A DNA stretch of 64,000 nt from Microbacterium abyssi. GTDB taxonomy: Bacteria > Actinomycetota > Actinomycetes > Actinomycetales > Microbacteriaceae. Each line of letters starts with the position of its first letter. The stretch's first letter is position 1. The stretch covers positions 1 through 64,000 of the forward strand of contig NZ_CP063815.1 in NCBI RefSeq assembly GCF_015277895.1, read 5' to 3'. Below are positions 37,109 to 45,021 of the stretch, in pieces. A model generated the notes under the pieces. It did no database searches, was not told the DNA's origin, and saw only the letters and a program-made list of their open reading frames with translations. The translations under genes were made by a program, and so were the position numbers.

Positions 37109-38161
37109 GGCGACAGCGTGCAGCGCGCGGAGGGCGGTGATCCCGCCCTCCGCGTACGCTGCGCGCTGGCGCTGTGCGCCGGTGCCCGTGCGCAGAACTC
37201 GATCGAGCCCATCCGTCACGAAGGCGAGATCTCCGCTTTTCTCCAGCGCAGGGCTGATCGTCTGCAGCAGCAGGCAGACGGCATCCTTCGCCGCGATCAG
37301 CCTCCCGCTCGACGGGTCGACGAGGGTGGCGCCCAGCCCGGCGCGGGCGGCAGCCCATAGGGATGCCTGAATATCGTCTCCGGTGTGGACGGGGTCACCT
37401 GCGCTCGTGGCACTCTCCACCAGAGCTCTGCCCAGAGCGGCGAGCAGCAGAGCGTCCTCAGGGCTGAGCTGGGCGTCGAAGAGACGCAACTCGACCGTCG
37501 GGTAGTTCGCGGACAGGCGTGCCGCCCAGCACACCGAGGCAATGTCGGGGATCACCTGCTGAGCGACGAGGCGGTCCACCTCTGACCGGTAGTGCCGCAT
37601 GTCGCGGAAATGCGGTGGGCAGCCCGAGAGCGGGAGCCGGCGCATGATCACGGTCCGCCAGCTGGCGTGACCGGTGTCGTGCCCGTCGGCGAACGGGGAG
37701 TTGCCGGACACGGCGAGCAGGGTCGGCATCCAGGGCCGCACGGCGTTCAGCGCACGTACGCGATCCTCCTCGTCCGGTACCTCGACGTGCAGATGGAGCG
37801 CGTTGACGTGGTGGCTGTCGACGATGTGCCCGAGCCAGTGAGCCACGGTGTCGTAGCGCTCGGATGCGAACACCGACGCCTCGGGTCCGATGCCGAACGG
37901 TGTGCCGGAGCCGATCGCGACCGCCCCGCGGTCATGTGCGAACGACGCGAGTGCCCGGCGGAACGCCATCAACTCCTCGCCGGCTGCGGCGAGCGTGTCG
38001 ACAGGAGATGTGGAGAACTCGACCTGAGAGGTCAGGAACTCCTTCTTGACCTCGCCCGTCCCGCTGGGCAGCGCCGCTCGTGCGGCACTGCCCAGCGGGA
38101 CGGGAACGAGTGTGTCCTCATCGAGGAGCTGGAACTCCTCTTCGATTCCGAAACGCGTCAC
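37070..38161 (-). CDS. ybdK: YbdK-family carboxylate-amine ligase (glutamate-cysteine ligase-like, 363 aa)
   Basis: Family GCS2: weak gamma-glutamylcysteine ligase activity is known for YbdK, and the physiological role is often unclear. Motifs: MTRFGIEEEFQLLDEDTLVPV, EVKKEFLTSQVEFSTSP, HHVNALHLHVEVPDEEDRVRALNAVRPWMPTLLAVSGNSPFADGHDTGHASWR, SANYPTVELRLFDAQLSPEDA. It begins with GTG 38161. A near-perfect 23-base-pair inverted repeat lies at 38055-38104 within its 5' part (residues about 20-36). The 3' end overlaps the convergent export gene by 39 bases. Confidence 0.88.
   Translation of the reverse strand: MTRFGIEEEFQLLDEDTLVPVPLGSAARAALPSGTGEVKKEFLTSQVEFSTSPVDTLAAAGEELMAFRRALASFAHDRGAVAIGSGTPFGIGPEASVFASERYDTVAHWLGHIVDSHHVNALHLHVEVPDEEDRVRALNAVRPWMPTLLAVSGNSPFADGHDTGHASWRTVIMRRLPLSGCPPHFRDMRHYRSEVDRLVAQQVIPDIASVCWAARLSANYPTVELRLFDAQLSPEDALLLAALGRALVESATSAGDPVHTGDDIQASLWAAARAGLGATLVDPSSGRLIAAKDAVCLLLQTISPALEKSGDLAFVTDGLDRVLRTGTGAQRQRAAYAEGGITALRALHAVASDSEVHDAAGQQ
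38055..38104. repeat. Near-perfect 50-base palindrome inside ybdK
   Basis: Arms 38055-38077 and 38082-38104 (23 bases each) are complementary except for one mismatch and close a four-base loop. The palindrome is in-frame coding sequence near residues 20-36 of the ligase and is far stronger than a coding constraint would produce by chance. Confidence 0.85.
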
Positions 38162-38194
38162 GGTGATCGTCTCGGACGAGAGAGAGGATCGACG

Positions 38195-38368
38195 TCACTT
38201 ATCGAAGGCGTCCTTGACGTCGTCTCCGGCCTTCTTGACGTCGGCCTTGGCCTGGTCCATCTTGCCCTCGGCCTCGAGCTTCTCGTTGTCGGTCACCTTG
38301 CCGGCGGCTTCCTTCATGTGACCCGACACGTCTTCGGCGGTGTGCTTCGCCTTGTCTCCAATGCCCAT
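38195..38368 (-). CDS. CsbD-family stress protein (57 aa)
   Basis: CsbD-like proteins are small, general-stress-induced and hydrophilic; the biochemical role is unknown. MGIGDKAKHTAEDVSGHMKEAAGKVTDNEKLEAEGKMDQAKADVKKAGDDVKDAFDK shows the typical KxxAExxxGxxKEaxGKvT and GKxdQakGd-like repeats. ATG 38368 is chosen over the upstream ATG because AAAGGA lies about eight bases before it. It stands upstream of the ybdK gene on the same strand. Confidence 0.88.
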   Translation of the reverse strand: MGIGDKAKHTAEDVSGHMKEAAGKVTDNEKLEAEGKMDQAKADVKKAGDDVKDAFDK

Positions 38369-38564
38369 TGATCCATTCCTTTCGTCGCGGATCAAGCGAT
38401 CCGTGACTTACGATCGCACGGTGGCGCGGATCGCGCGAAGGGGTTGACGTGCGCAGGGCGGCGGGTTATTCGATCGCTCGGCACGGACGTGCGGTTCACG
38501 CGATGCGCTGATCTCCACCTTTCGAGCGATGTCGGAACGCGCCTGCGCTGGTGGGCTGGAAACC

Positions 38565-40631
38565 ATGACAGCACTGCGCACGCGCCTTCCCGATCGGCTC
38601 ACCTCACGACGAGGCGCCTGGGTCTCTCTCGGCATCGTCCTGATCGCCTTCGTCGTCCTGTTCGGCCTGTTCAGCCGGATCGAAGCGCCTTCGGGCAACG
38701 AGACCGCACCGGCGGATTCGGAGTCGTCCCGCGTGAGCGCCCTGCTCGACGAATTCCCGGATGCCGACGAGCAGTCCGTCATCGTCGTCGCTTCGCGGGC
38801 GGATGCCGGTGAGCTGACAGCATCCGACATCGATGCTCTCGGTGACATCGTGCCCGCGCTCGACGCGCACACCGGCCTGGAGTCTTCGCCTCCGAGTGTC
38901 AGCGACGACGGCGAGGCGGCGGTGATCGTCGCCCCCATCAAGGTCGGCGCCGACAACGCCGAGACCGCGGAGATCGTGAATGAACTGCGTTCGGCGCTTC
39001 CGGCCGTCGACGGGCTCACGCTGCAGGTCACCGGCGGCCCCGCGTTCGGCGCCGACATCACCTCGTCCTTCGACGGGGCGGACTTCACTCTGCTCATCGT
39101 GACCATCCTGATCGTCGCGCTGCTTCTGATCATCACCTACCGCTCGCCCGTCCTCTGGCTGCTGCCGCTCGTCGTCGTCGCGTTCGCAGACCAGCTGGCA
39201 TCCCGCGTGACCGGCGCGCTCGGATCGTGGCTCGACCTGCAGTTCGACGCAGGCATCATCAGCGTGCTCGTCTTCGGCGCCGGAACGAACTACGCGCTGC
39301 TGCTCATCTCCCGTTACCGCGAGGAGCTCGCCGTGAACGATGATCATCGCGTGGCGCTGAGCACGGCCTGGCGCAAGACGGTCCCGGCGATCGTGGCATC
39401 CAACGTCACGGTGGTGCTGGCCCTGCTGACCCTCGCGCTCGCCGTGATCCCCGGAACCCGCGGGCTCGGGATCTCGTCTGCGGCAGGACTGCTGATCGCG
39501 CTCGCCGCGGTGCTGTTCGCACTGCCGCCTGTGCTGGCGGTGTGCGGCCGGAAGGTGTTCTGGCCGTTCGTGCCGAAGACCTCGGCATCGGATCCGGCCG
39601 CGCCGCGTCGCGAATCGGTCTGGCACGGCATAGCGACGCGCGTGATGAAGCGACCGATGGTGAGTCTCGTCAGCGGCCTCGCGCTGCTCGCCGTCATGGC
39701 CACCGGGCTCGTCGGCACCTCGGTCGGGCTCGACATGGCCTCGAAGTTCCGCGTGCAATCCGAGTCGGCCGCGGGGCTCGAGGTGCTCGCCGCCCATTTC
39801 TCACCGGGGGAGTCGCAGCCGATCTTCGTCATCGCGTCTTCGGATGGGGCCGACGAGGTGCTGGATGCCGTCGACTCGGTGGACGGCGTCGTCCGGGCGC
39901 ATCCGACCGGCGAGACCGAGGACGGCGACCTCGCGCGCATCATGGTGACCGGTGAGTACGCGCCGGGCACCGGCGAGAGCCTCGACCTCGTCGCCGAACT
40001 GCGCGATGTGGTGCATGACGTGCCGGATGCCGACGCGCTGGTCGGCGGCGCGGAAGCCCGCGACCTCGATGCCCGTGCCGGAAACCAGAAGGATCTCCTG
40101 CTCGTCGCACCGCTCGTTCTGGCGGTCAGCTTCATCGTGCTGCTCGTGCTGCTGCGTTCGATCGTCGCGCCGATCGTGCTGCTGCTCGTGAATCTCGCCA
40201 GCGCGGTCGCCGCCATCGGCGTGGGGTCGTGGCTCAGTCGCGTGCTGTTCGATCAGCCGGCGCTCGATCTGCAGGTGCCGCTGCTGGCGTTCCTGTTCCT
40301 GATCGCACTGGGCATCGACTACACGATCTTCCTCGTGCATCGTGCCCGGGCCGAATCCGAATCACGGGGCACGCGCGAGGGGATGGTGCAGGCCGTGTCG
40401 CACACCGGTGCCGTGATCACCAGTGCCGGCATCGTGCTGGCCGCGGTGTTCGCCGCCCTCGGCGTACTGCCGCTCGTCACGCTCGGGCAGCTGGGACTGA
40501 TCGTCGGCGTGGGCGTCGTGGTGGACACTCTGGTCGTCCGGACCGTGATCGTGCCCGCACTGTTCGGCGCTCTCGGCGACCGGATCTGGTGGCCCCGCAG
40601 CATCCGGAACAGGCCGACGCAGAAATTCTGA
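38565..40631 (+). CDS. MMPL-family membrane transporter (688 aa)
   Basis: MMPL proteins are RND-type proton-driven exporters of lipids or hydrophobic compounds; the substrate is unknown. Two homologous halves each have one outer loop and about five to six helices. Motifs: DFTLLIVTILIVALLLIITYRSPVLWLLPLVVVAFADQLA, FGAGTNYALLLISRYREEL (first half) and LGIDYTIFLVHRARAESESRGTREGMVQAV (second half), matching the GxDYxxF/L..R signature. I start at ATG 38565; an ATG at 38529 is possible. GGATGC/GCATCC occurs nine times in the gene. A hairpin lies 13 bases after the stop. Confidence 0.92.
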   Translation: MTALRTRLPDRLTSRRGAWVSLGIVLIAFVVLFGLFSRIEAPSGNETAPADSESSRVSALLDEFPDADEQSVIVVASRADAGELTASDIDALGDIVPALDAHTGLESSPPSVSDDGEAAVIVAPIKVGADNAETAEIVNELRSALPAVDGLTLQVTGGPAFGADITSSFDGADFTLLIVTILIVALLLIITYRSPVLWLLPLVVVAFADQLASRVTGALGSWLDLQFDAGIISVLVFGAGTNYALLLISRYREELAVNDDHRVALSTAWRKTVPAIVASNVTVVLALLTLALAVIPGTRGLGISSAAGLLIALAAVLFALPPVLAVCGRKVFWPFVPKTSASDPAAPRRESVWHGIATRVMKRPMVSLVSGLALLAVMATGLVGTSVGLDMASKFRVQSESAAGLEVLAAHFSPGESQPIFVIASSDGADEVLDAVDSVDGVVRAHPTGETEDGDLARIMVTGEYAPGTGESLDLVAELRDVVHDVPDADALVGGAEARDLDARAGNQKDLLLVAPLVLAVSFIVLLVLLRSIVAPIVLLLVNLASAVAAIGVGSWLSRVLFDQPALDLQVPLLAFLFLIALGIDYTIFLVHRARAESESRGTREGMVQAVSHTGAVITSAGIVLAAVFAALGVLPLVTLGQLGLIVGVGVVVDTLVVRTVIVPALFGALGDRIWWPRSIRNRPTQKF

Positions 40632-40644
40632 GAAAGTAGGAAAA

Positions 40645-40666
40645 TTGTCCCCCAAATGGGGGACAA
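40645..40666. terminator. Hairpin after the MMPL gene
   Basis: A perfect nine-base-pair stem TTGTCCCCC / GGGGGACAA closes an AAAT loop and is flanked by AAAA and AAAG. On the minus strand it would read as a classic stem with a T-tail; on the plus strand it follows the MMPL stop. It is a terminator or an operator. Confidence 0.55.
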
Positions 40667-40717
40667 AAGCTTCCGAGTCGGGATAGGGTGTCTCTGACGC
40701 ACCCTCCGGTCGTCTTT

Positions 40718-40748
40718 GGCCCTCATCGCTCCCCCCGCGGTGAGGGCC
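40718..40748 (+). promoter_or_regulatory. Hairpin in the upstream region of the cold-shock gene
   Basis: A 12-base-pair stem with one wobble pair (40718-40729 with 40737-40748) closes a C-rich loop. It lies 130 bases before the cold-shock start and upstream of a GATAAT box (40822-40827). It could terminate upstream transcription. Confidence 0.4.
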
Positions 40749-40876
40749 GCTTCCGTTCTGCGGCTTCTTGCAACATTTGGGTTACCTTCTGGTCACACCT
40801 ATTCCGCTCAGACCGTGCGCAGATAATGTGGGCATCGTCGGGGCACCCCGGCGACATTCCAGCAGAACGGCAGTAC

Positions 40877-41083
40877 ATGAGCACCCAAGGCACGGTCAAG
40901 TGGTTCAACTCGGAGAAGGGCTTCGGCTTCATCTCCCCCGATGACGGCGGCGCCGACGTCTTCGCGCACTACTCCGCCATCGAATCAAGCGGCTACCGCT
41001 CCCTCGACGAGAACCAGCGCGTCGAGTTCGAAGTGGCGCAGGGCCCCAAGGGCCTGCAGGCCGAGAACATCCGCCCTCTCTGA
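40877..41083 (+). CDS. cspA: Cold-shock protein, CspA family (68 aa)
   Basis: A single-domain RNA chaperone, [35 protein letters not shown], with RNP1 (KGFGFI) and RNP2 (VFAHYSAI) motifs. It is the usual length. GATAAT at 40822-40827 is a likely -10, giving an untranslated leader of about 40 bases. CsbD, the MMPL gene and this gene are all in one stress-related area, though they are separate transcripts. Confidence 0.95.
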   Translation: MSTQGTVKWFNSEKGFGFISPDDGGADVFAHYSAIESSGYRSLDENQRVEFEVAQGPKGLQAENIRPL

Positions 41084-41097
41084 GGTAGATACACACG

Positions 41098-41144
41098 CGC
41101 TCCCCGCTCGAGAGCACGTCACCCGCGTGCCTCGACGGGGAGTG
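41098..41144. terminator. Bidirectional terminator between cspA and the HAD gene
   Basis: A long hairpin: CGCTCCCCG(C)TCGAG at 41098-41112 pairs with CTCGACGGGGAGTG at 41131-41144 (one bulge, one wobble), and the stem continues inward with GCACG/CGTGC. It separates convergent genes. Confidence 0.75.
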
Positions 41145-41151
41145 CTGTGCG

Positions 41152-41832
41152 TCAAGCCGCCTGCTCGACCAGGAGGAGTGACCGCAGCGCGCCAGCGTCC
41201 GCAGCGCGGAACGCGGCACGCTCTGCCTCGGACGCGTCGCCGAATCCCCACTCCGAGAAGATGACCGGGATGCCGAACCCGGCGGCACCCTCGACGTCGT
41301 GGTGGCGGTCGCCGATCAGCACGGGCCTCGATGTGTCGACGCCGGCGGCCCGGAGACGTTCGAGCGCCCAGCCGATGACGTCCTGTTTGCTGTCGCTGCG
41401 CCCGATCGCACCGCTGCGCGCGCCGGAGATCGCGGTGAACAGGCCGAGCAGGTCGTTGTGCTCGAGGATGGCGCGCACCTGATTCTCGGGCTTCGTGCTC
41501 GCCGTCGCCTGCGGGATGCCTGCCGCCGCGACCGCGCGGATCACCTCGGGAACGCCCGGATAGATGTCGACGGATGCCGCATACCCGTCGCGCGCGGCGA
41601 GGGCACGGTAGCGGGTGAGTGCCTCGGCGGCCTGCTCGGGACTGAGGCCGGCGAGAACCTGGAAGGACTCGTACATCGGCGGCCCCACCCAGCGCGACAG
41701 CTCGGACGCGTCGGGCGCCGCGAGCTCGAACGACGCGAAGACCTCGAGCAGCCGCGGGAAGATGCCCGGCGTCGCATCGGCGATCGTGCCGTCGACGTCC
41801 CAGAGCACGCAGGTGTAGGGGGAGTGGGGCAT
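41152..41832 (-). CDS. HAD-superfamily hydrolase, phosphoglycolate phosphatase-like (226 aa)
   Basis: The HAD motif I is CVLWDVDGTIADATPG (nucleophile Asp in DVDGT). Motif II is in IPQATASTKP, a Lys region follows in RSDSKQDVIGWAL, and motif IV is in VLIGDRHHDVEGAAGFGIPVIF. The alpha-helical cap lies at about residues 20-95. The substrate is likely a phosphorylated sugar or phosphoglycolate, but it is not determined. TAGGCT at 41839-41844 lies exactly six bases before the ATG, suggesting a leaderless mRNA. It is downstream of nucS on the same strand. Confidence 0.87.
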   Translation of the reverse strand: MPHSPYTCVLWDVDGTIADATPGIFPRLLEVFASFELAAPDASELSRWVGPPMYESFQVLAGLSPEQAAEALTRYRALAARDGYAASVDIYPGVPEVIRAVAAAGIPQATASTKPENQVRAILEHNDLLGLFTAISGARSGAIGRSDSKQDVIGWALERLRAAGVDTSRPVLIGDRHHDVEGAAGFGIPVIFSEWGFGDASEAERAAFRAADAGALRSLLLVEQAA

Positions 41833-41869
41833 GCTTCCAGCCTAAGTTGCCGCGGCAGGTGCCGGGCGC

Positions 41870-42565
41870 TCAGAACAGCCGCGGCACTCCGGACTCGATG
41901 CCCTTCATGTCGTCGTAGTCGAGCACGAGGCAGCGGATGCCTCGATCCTCTGCGAGCACGCGCGCCTGGGGCTTGATCTCCTGGGCGGCGAACACGCCCT
42001 GCACGGGCGCCAGGTGCGGATCGCGCCCGAGCAACTCGAGGTACCGGGTGAGCTGCTCGACGCCGTCGATGTCGCCGCGGCGCTTCACCTCGACTGCGAT
42101 CGCCACGCCCGCGGCATCCCGGACCAGGAGATCGACGGGGCCGATCGCCGTCGGATACTCACGGCGCACCAGGGTCGCGCCCTCGGCGACCAGCGAGACC
42201 TGCTCGGCGAGCAGGCGCTGCAGGTCGGCCTCGACGCCGTCCTTCTGCAGGCCGGGATCGATGCCGAGCTCGTGAGCGGAGTCGTGCAGCACCTCGTAGA
42301 TCTGCACCCGCAGCGCGTCGCCGGTCTTCTTGTGCGTCACCCGCCACACGTCGATGACGCCGGCGGTCGTCTCCTCCTCACCGGGCTCTTCGGTGGTGAG
42401 GGTGCACGGCGGGCTCATCCAGTTCAGCGGCTTGTAGCTGCCGCCGTCGGAGTGCACGAGCAGACTGCCGTCGCCCTTGTGCACGAGCAGACGCGTGGCG
42501 AGGGGCAGGTGGGCGTTGAGCCGTCCGGTGTAATCCACCGAGCAGCGGGCGATGACGAGGCGCAC
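41870..42565 (-). CDS. nucS: Mismatch-specific endonuclease NucS/EndoMS (231 aa)
   Basis: NucS replaces MutS/MutL mismatch repair in most actinobacteria; it cuts both strands at G-T, G-G and T-T mismatches. An N-terminal dimerisation domain ([50 protein letters not shown]) is followed by the PD-(D/E)xK nuclease core [36 protein letters not shown] with Asp, Glu and Lys in place. The start is GTG 42565. TAGGCT at 42572-42577 lies six bases upstream, so the mRNA is likely leaderless; that box overlaps the stop codon of the upstream MFS gene. Confidence 0.96.
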   Translation of the reverse strand: MRLVIARCSVDYTGRLNAHLPLATRLLVHKGDGSLLVHSDGGSYKPLNWMSPPCTLTTEEPGEEETTAGVIDVWRVTHKKTGDALRVQIYEVLHDSAHELGIDPGLQKDGVEADLQRLLAEQVSLVAEGATLVRREYPTAIGPVDLLVRDAAGVAIAVEVKRRGDIDGVEQLTRYLELLGRDPHLAPVQGVFAAQEIKPQARVLAEDRGIRCLVLDYDDMKGIESGVPRLF

Positions 42566-42574
42566 CCGACGAGC

Positions 42575-43804
42575 CTACTTCGTCGTGACGACGACGTTCT
42601 CGACCTTCAGAGGCTTGGCGGCACCGGAGGCGAGGCCGGATGCCACGACCAGGCCGACCAGGATGTACAGGGTGTTCAGCAGGCCGATGTGCTCGCTGAT
42701 CAGGCCGAGCACCGGCGGGCCGCCGAGGAACGCGATGTACCCGATGGTCGCTGCGGCGCTCACGCGTGCTGCCGCCTTCGCCGGGTCATCCGCGGCCGCC
42801 GACATTCCGAGCGGGAACCCGAGCGAGGCGCCGATGCCCCACAGCGCGGCGCCCGCGAACACGAGCGGAAGCGACGGGGCGAGGATGAACAGCAGGATGC
42901 CGCCGGCCGCTGCCACCGAGAGGACCCGCAAGACGGGCACGCGTCCGAACCGGTCCACCAGCGGGCCGCCGAAGATGCGGACGGCCGTCATGCATACCGA
43001 GAACACCGTCAGCGCGGCTGCGCCCATGGCTGTGCCGCCGCCGTGATCCTCCGCGGTGCCGAGCGCGAGCCAGTCGTTCGCGCCGCCCTCGGCGAAAGAC
43101 ATCCCGAGCATCACGACGCCCAGCGCGTACGTGCGCGGTTCGCGCCAGGCCGACAGGGCGACATGCATCCGCTCGCGCCAGTGCGACTTCTCACCGGGTT
43201 CGTGCGGATCGAGGACGGCGTCGCGGTTGGGCACGTTCGCGATGCACACGAACGAGGCGATGAAGATCGCCGCCCCCACGCCCGACGCGTGCACGACCAC
43301 CGCGATGTGGGTCTGGGCGGCGGCCCATCCGAGCCCTGCGCCGATCACCGTGCCGAAGCTGAAGAACGCGTGGAACAGCGGCAGGATCGTCTTCCCCGCC
43401 TCCTGTTCGATGGCCGTGGCCTCGACGTTCATCATGACGTCGAGCGCGCCGTTGCCGAGGCCGAACAGCACGAGTCCGACCACCACGACGGGGAACGAGG
43501 CGAGCACCGTGGTACCGACTCCGATGAACACGAGCCCGACCGCGACCGTGATCATCGTCATCAGCATCCCGCGCCGCGCACCGGTGCGCGCCATCACCGC
43601 GGGGCCCGTCGAGATGCCGATGATCGAGGCGACGCCCATGCCGAGCAGCAGCAGGCCGATCTGCGCGTTGTCGATGTCGAGGGCGATCTTGATATCGGGC
43701 ACGCGGGACGCCCAGGTCGCGATCGAGACGCCGCTGGCGAGGAAGATCGCGAAGATCGCATTGCGCCAGCGGACGTACTGGGCGCGGGTGAGCGTGGAGT
43801 CCAT
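42575..43804 (-). CDS. MFS transporter (409 aa)
   Basis: A twelve-helix major facilitator protein. The MFS signature is in NAIFAIFLASGVSIATWASRVPDIKIAL (first helix), DNAQIGLLLLGMGVASIIGISTGPAVMARTGARRGML (loop 2-3 motif) and LFGLGNGALDVMMNVEATAIEQEAGKTILPLFHAFFSFGTVIGAG, which resembles the fucose/sugar permease group. It is divergent from a LacI regulator, and a LacI-type operator sits next to its -10 box (TAGGCT, 43811-43816, six bases before the ATG). That suggests a sugar or sugar-derivative substrate. nucS begins ten bases after its stop. Confidence 0.9.
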   Translation of the reverse strand: MDSTLTRAQYVRWRNAIFAIFLASGVSIATWASRVPDIKIALDIDNAQIGLLLLGMGVASIIGISTGPAVMARTGARRGMLMTMITVAVGLVFIGVGTTVLASFPVVVVGLVLFGLGNGALDVMMNVEATAIEQEAGKTILPLFHAFFSFGTVIGAGLGWAAAQTHIAVVVHASGVGAAIFIASFVCIANVPNRDAVLDPHEPGEKSHWRERMHVALSAWREPRTYALGVVMLGMSFAEGGANDWLALGTAEDHGGGTAMGAAALTVFSVCMTAVRIFGGPLVDRFGRVPVLRVLSVAAAGGILLFILAPSLPLVFAGAALWGIGASLGFPLGMSAAADDPAKAAARVSAAATIGYIAFLGGPPVLGLISEHIGLLNTLYILVGLVVASGLASGAAKPLKVENVVVTTK

Positions 43805-43810
43805 GCGCTG

Positions 43811-43856
43811 AGCCTATCGAATCGATTCGATCCGTGAAACTCGGTGCGGCTATCCT
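43811..43856. promoter_or_regulatory. LacI operator and divergent promoter of MFS and LacI genes
   Basis: A perfect 16-base palindrome ATCGAATCGATTCGAT (43816-43831), with the central CG typical of LacI-family operators, abuts the MFS -10 box TAGGCT (minus strand, 43811-43816). The LacI gene's -10 TATCCT is at 43851-43856, with a TTCGAT -35 candidate (43826-43831) inside the palindrome. Both genes would be controlled from one site. Confidence 0.75.
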
Positions 43857-43862
43857 CGGACT

Positions 43863-44927
43863 ATGGCCGCTTCATCCGCACCGCGCCGAGCGACGCTCTC
43901 CGACGTCGCCCACGACGCCGGGGTGTCCACCTCGACCGCGTCGGTCGTGTTCAGCGGTAAGACGAAGGTCTCGGCTGCCACGCGTCAGCGCGTGCTCGAA
44001 GCGGCGGCTGCGCTCGGCTACTCCGGACCCGATCCGATGGCGGCATCGCTGCGCCGGGGCCGCAGCGGCATCGTCGCGGTCGTGCTCGAGGGGCAGCTGC
44101 GCGCCGCGTTCCTCGATCCGGTGACGATTCCGATGATGGACGGCCTCACGGAAGGGATCGCCTCGCTCGGCGCCGGCGTGCTGCTGCTGCGCGATGACCC
44201 CGCCGATGACGAGGTCTCGGCGCTCACGACTGCTCCCGTCGATGCCGCCGTGTTGATCGGATGCTCCGGCCGCACTCGCACGTCTCTCGACGTGCTGCGC
44301 AGCCGGGGCCTGCCGGTCGTCGTGATCGAGGGAGACGCGGGGGAGGGCATCCCGCGCATCACGCTGGACAACAGGGAGGCGGCCGCCGAGGTCGCCAGGC
44401 ACGTGCAGCTGCTCGGGCACTCCGACGTTGTGGCGGTGACCCTCGCGACGGACAGCCGGCGGGAGCGAGGCCCCATCGCCGCCGAGCGGCTCGCGCGCGC
44501 CACCGTCGATGTCACGATCGATCGCCTCGCCGGACTCCGCGACGTGTACCCCGAGGCGCCGGCGGTCTCCGCCGCGGCCAGCTCGATCGATGAGGGCGTG
44601 ATCGCCGGGCGTGCGCTGCTGGCCGATCCGGCATCCCGGCCCAGCGCGGTGCTCGCGCAGAGCGACCTGCTCGCGGCAGGGGTGATCCGCGCCGCCGAGG
44701 AGCTCGGCCTGCGAGTGCCCGAGGATCTCAGCGTCGCCGGATTCGACGGCATCCGCGTCGACGGCATCGGCGAGCACGTGCTCACCACGATGGTGCAGCC
44801 GGCGATGGAGAAGGGCCGCGCGGCGGGGGAGCAGGTGGCGCGGATGCTGCGCGGCGAGCCCGCGGCATCGCTGCATTTCACGTGCCGATTCCGCGCCGGA
44901 ACGACAACGGCCGCGCCTGCGGCCTGA
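43863..44927 (+). CDS. LacI-family transcriptional regulator (354 aa)
   Basis: N-terminal LacI helix-turn-helix (RRATLSDVAHDAGVSTSTASVVFSGKTKVSAATRQRVLEAAAALGYSGPD, residues 7-56) and a periplasmic-binding-protein-like effector domain (RSGIVAVVLEGQ to about residue 340; DLSVAGFDGIRVDGIGEHVLTTMVQPAMEKGRAAGEQVARML). The sugar ligand is unknown. TATCCT lies six bases before the ATG, so the mRNA is probably leaderless. It very likely represses its own gene and the divergent MFS gene through the 43816-43831 palindrome. The mrp operon follows after 94 bases in the same direction. Confidence 0.93.
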   Translation: MAASSAPRRATLSDVAHDAGVSTSTASVVFSGKTKVSAATRQRVLEAAAALGYSGPDPMAASLRRGRSGIVAVVLEGQLRAAFLDPVTIPMMDGLTEGIASLGAGVLLLRDDPADDEVSALTTAPVDAAVLIGCSGRTRTSLDVLRSRGLPVVVIEGDAGEGIPRITLDNREAAAEVARHVQLLGHSDVVAVTLATDSRRERGPIAAERLARATVDVTIDRLAGLRDVYPEAPAVSAAASSIDEGVIAGRALLADPASRPSAVLAQSDLLAAGVIRAAEELGLRVPEDLSVAGFDGIRVDGIGEHVLTTMVQPAMEKGRAAGEQVARMLRGEPAASLHFTCRFRAGTTTAAPAA

Positions 44928-45021
44928 CCATTCTGAACCTCGCGGCGACCACCGGCGGGTAAACTGGGAGAAACCTGCCCGCCTGTGCCATCACGGCCGA
45001 CGAGCCATTGAGGAGCCGCCG

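Noticed and set aside
42014..43837. 607-codon open frame opposite nucS and the MFS gene
   Set aside because: It spans two real genes, is His/Arg/Asp-rich and has no start signals; it is a shadow.
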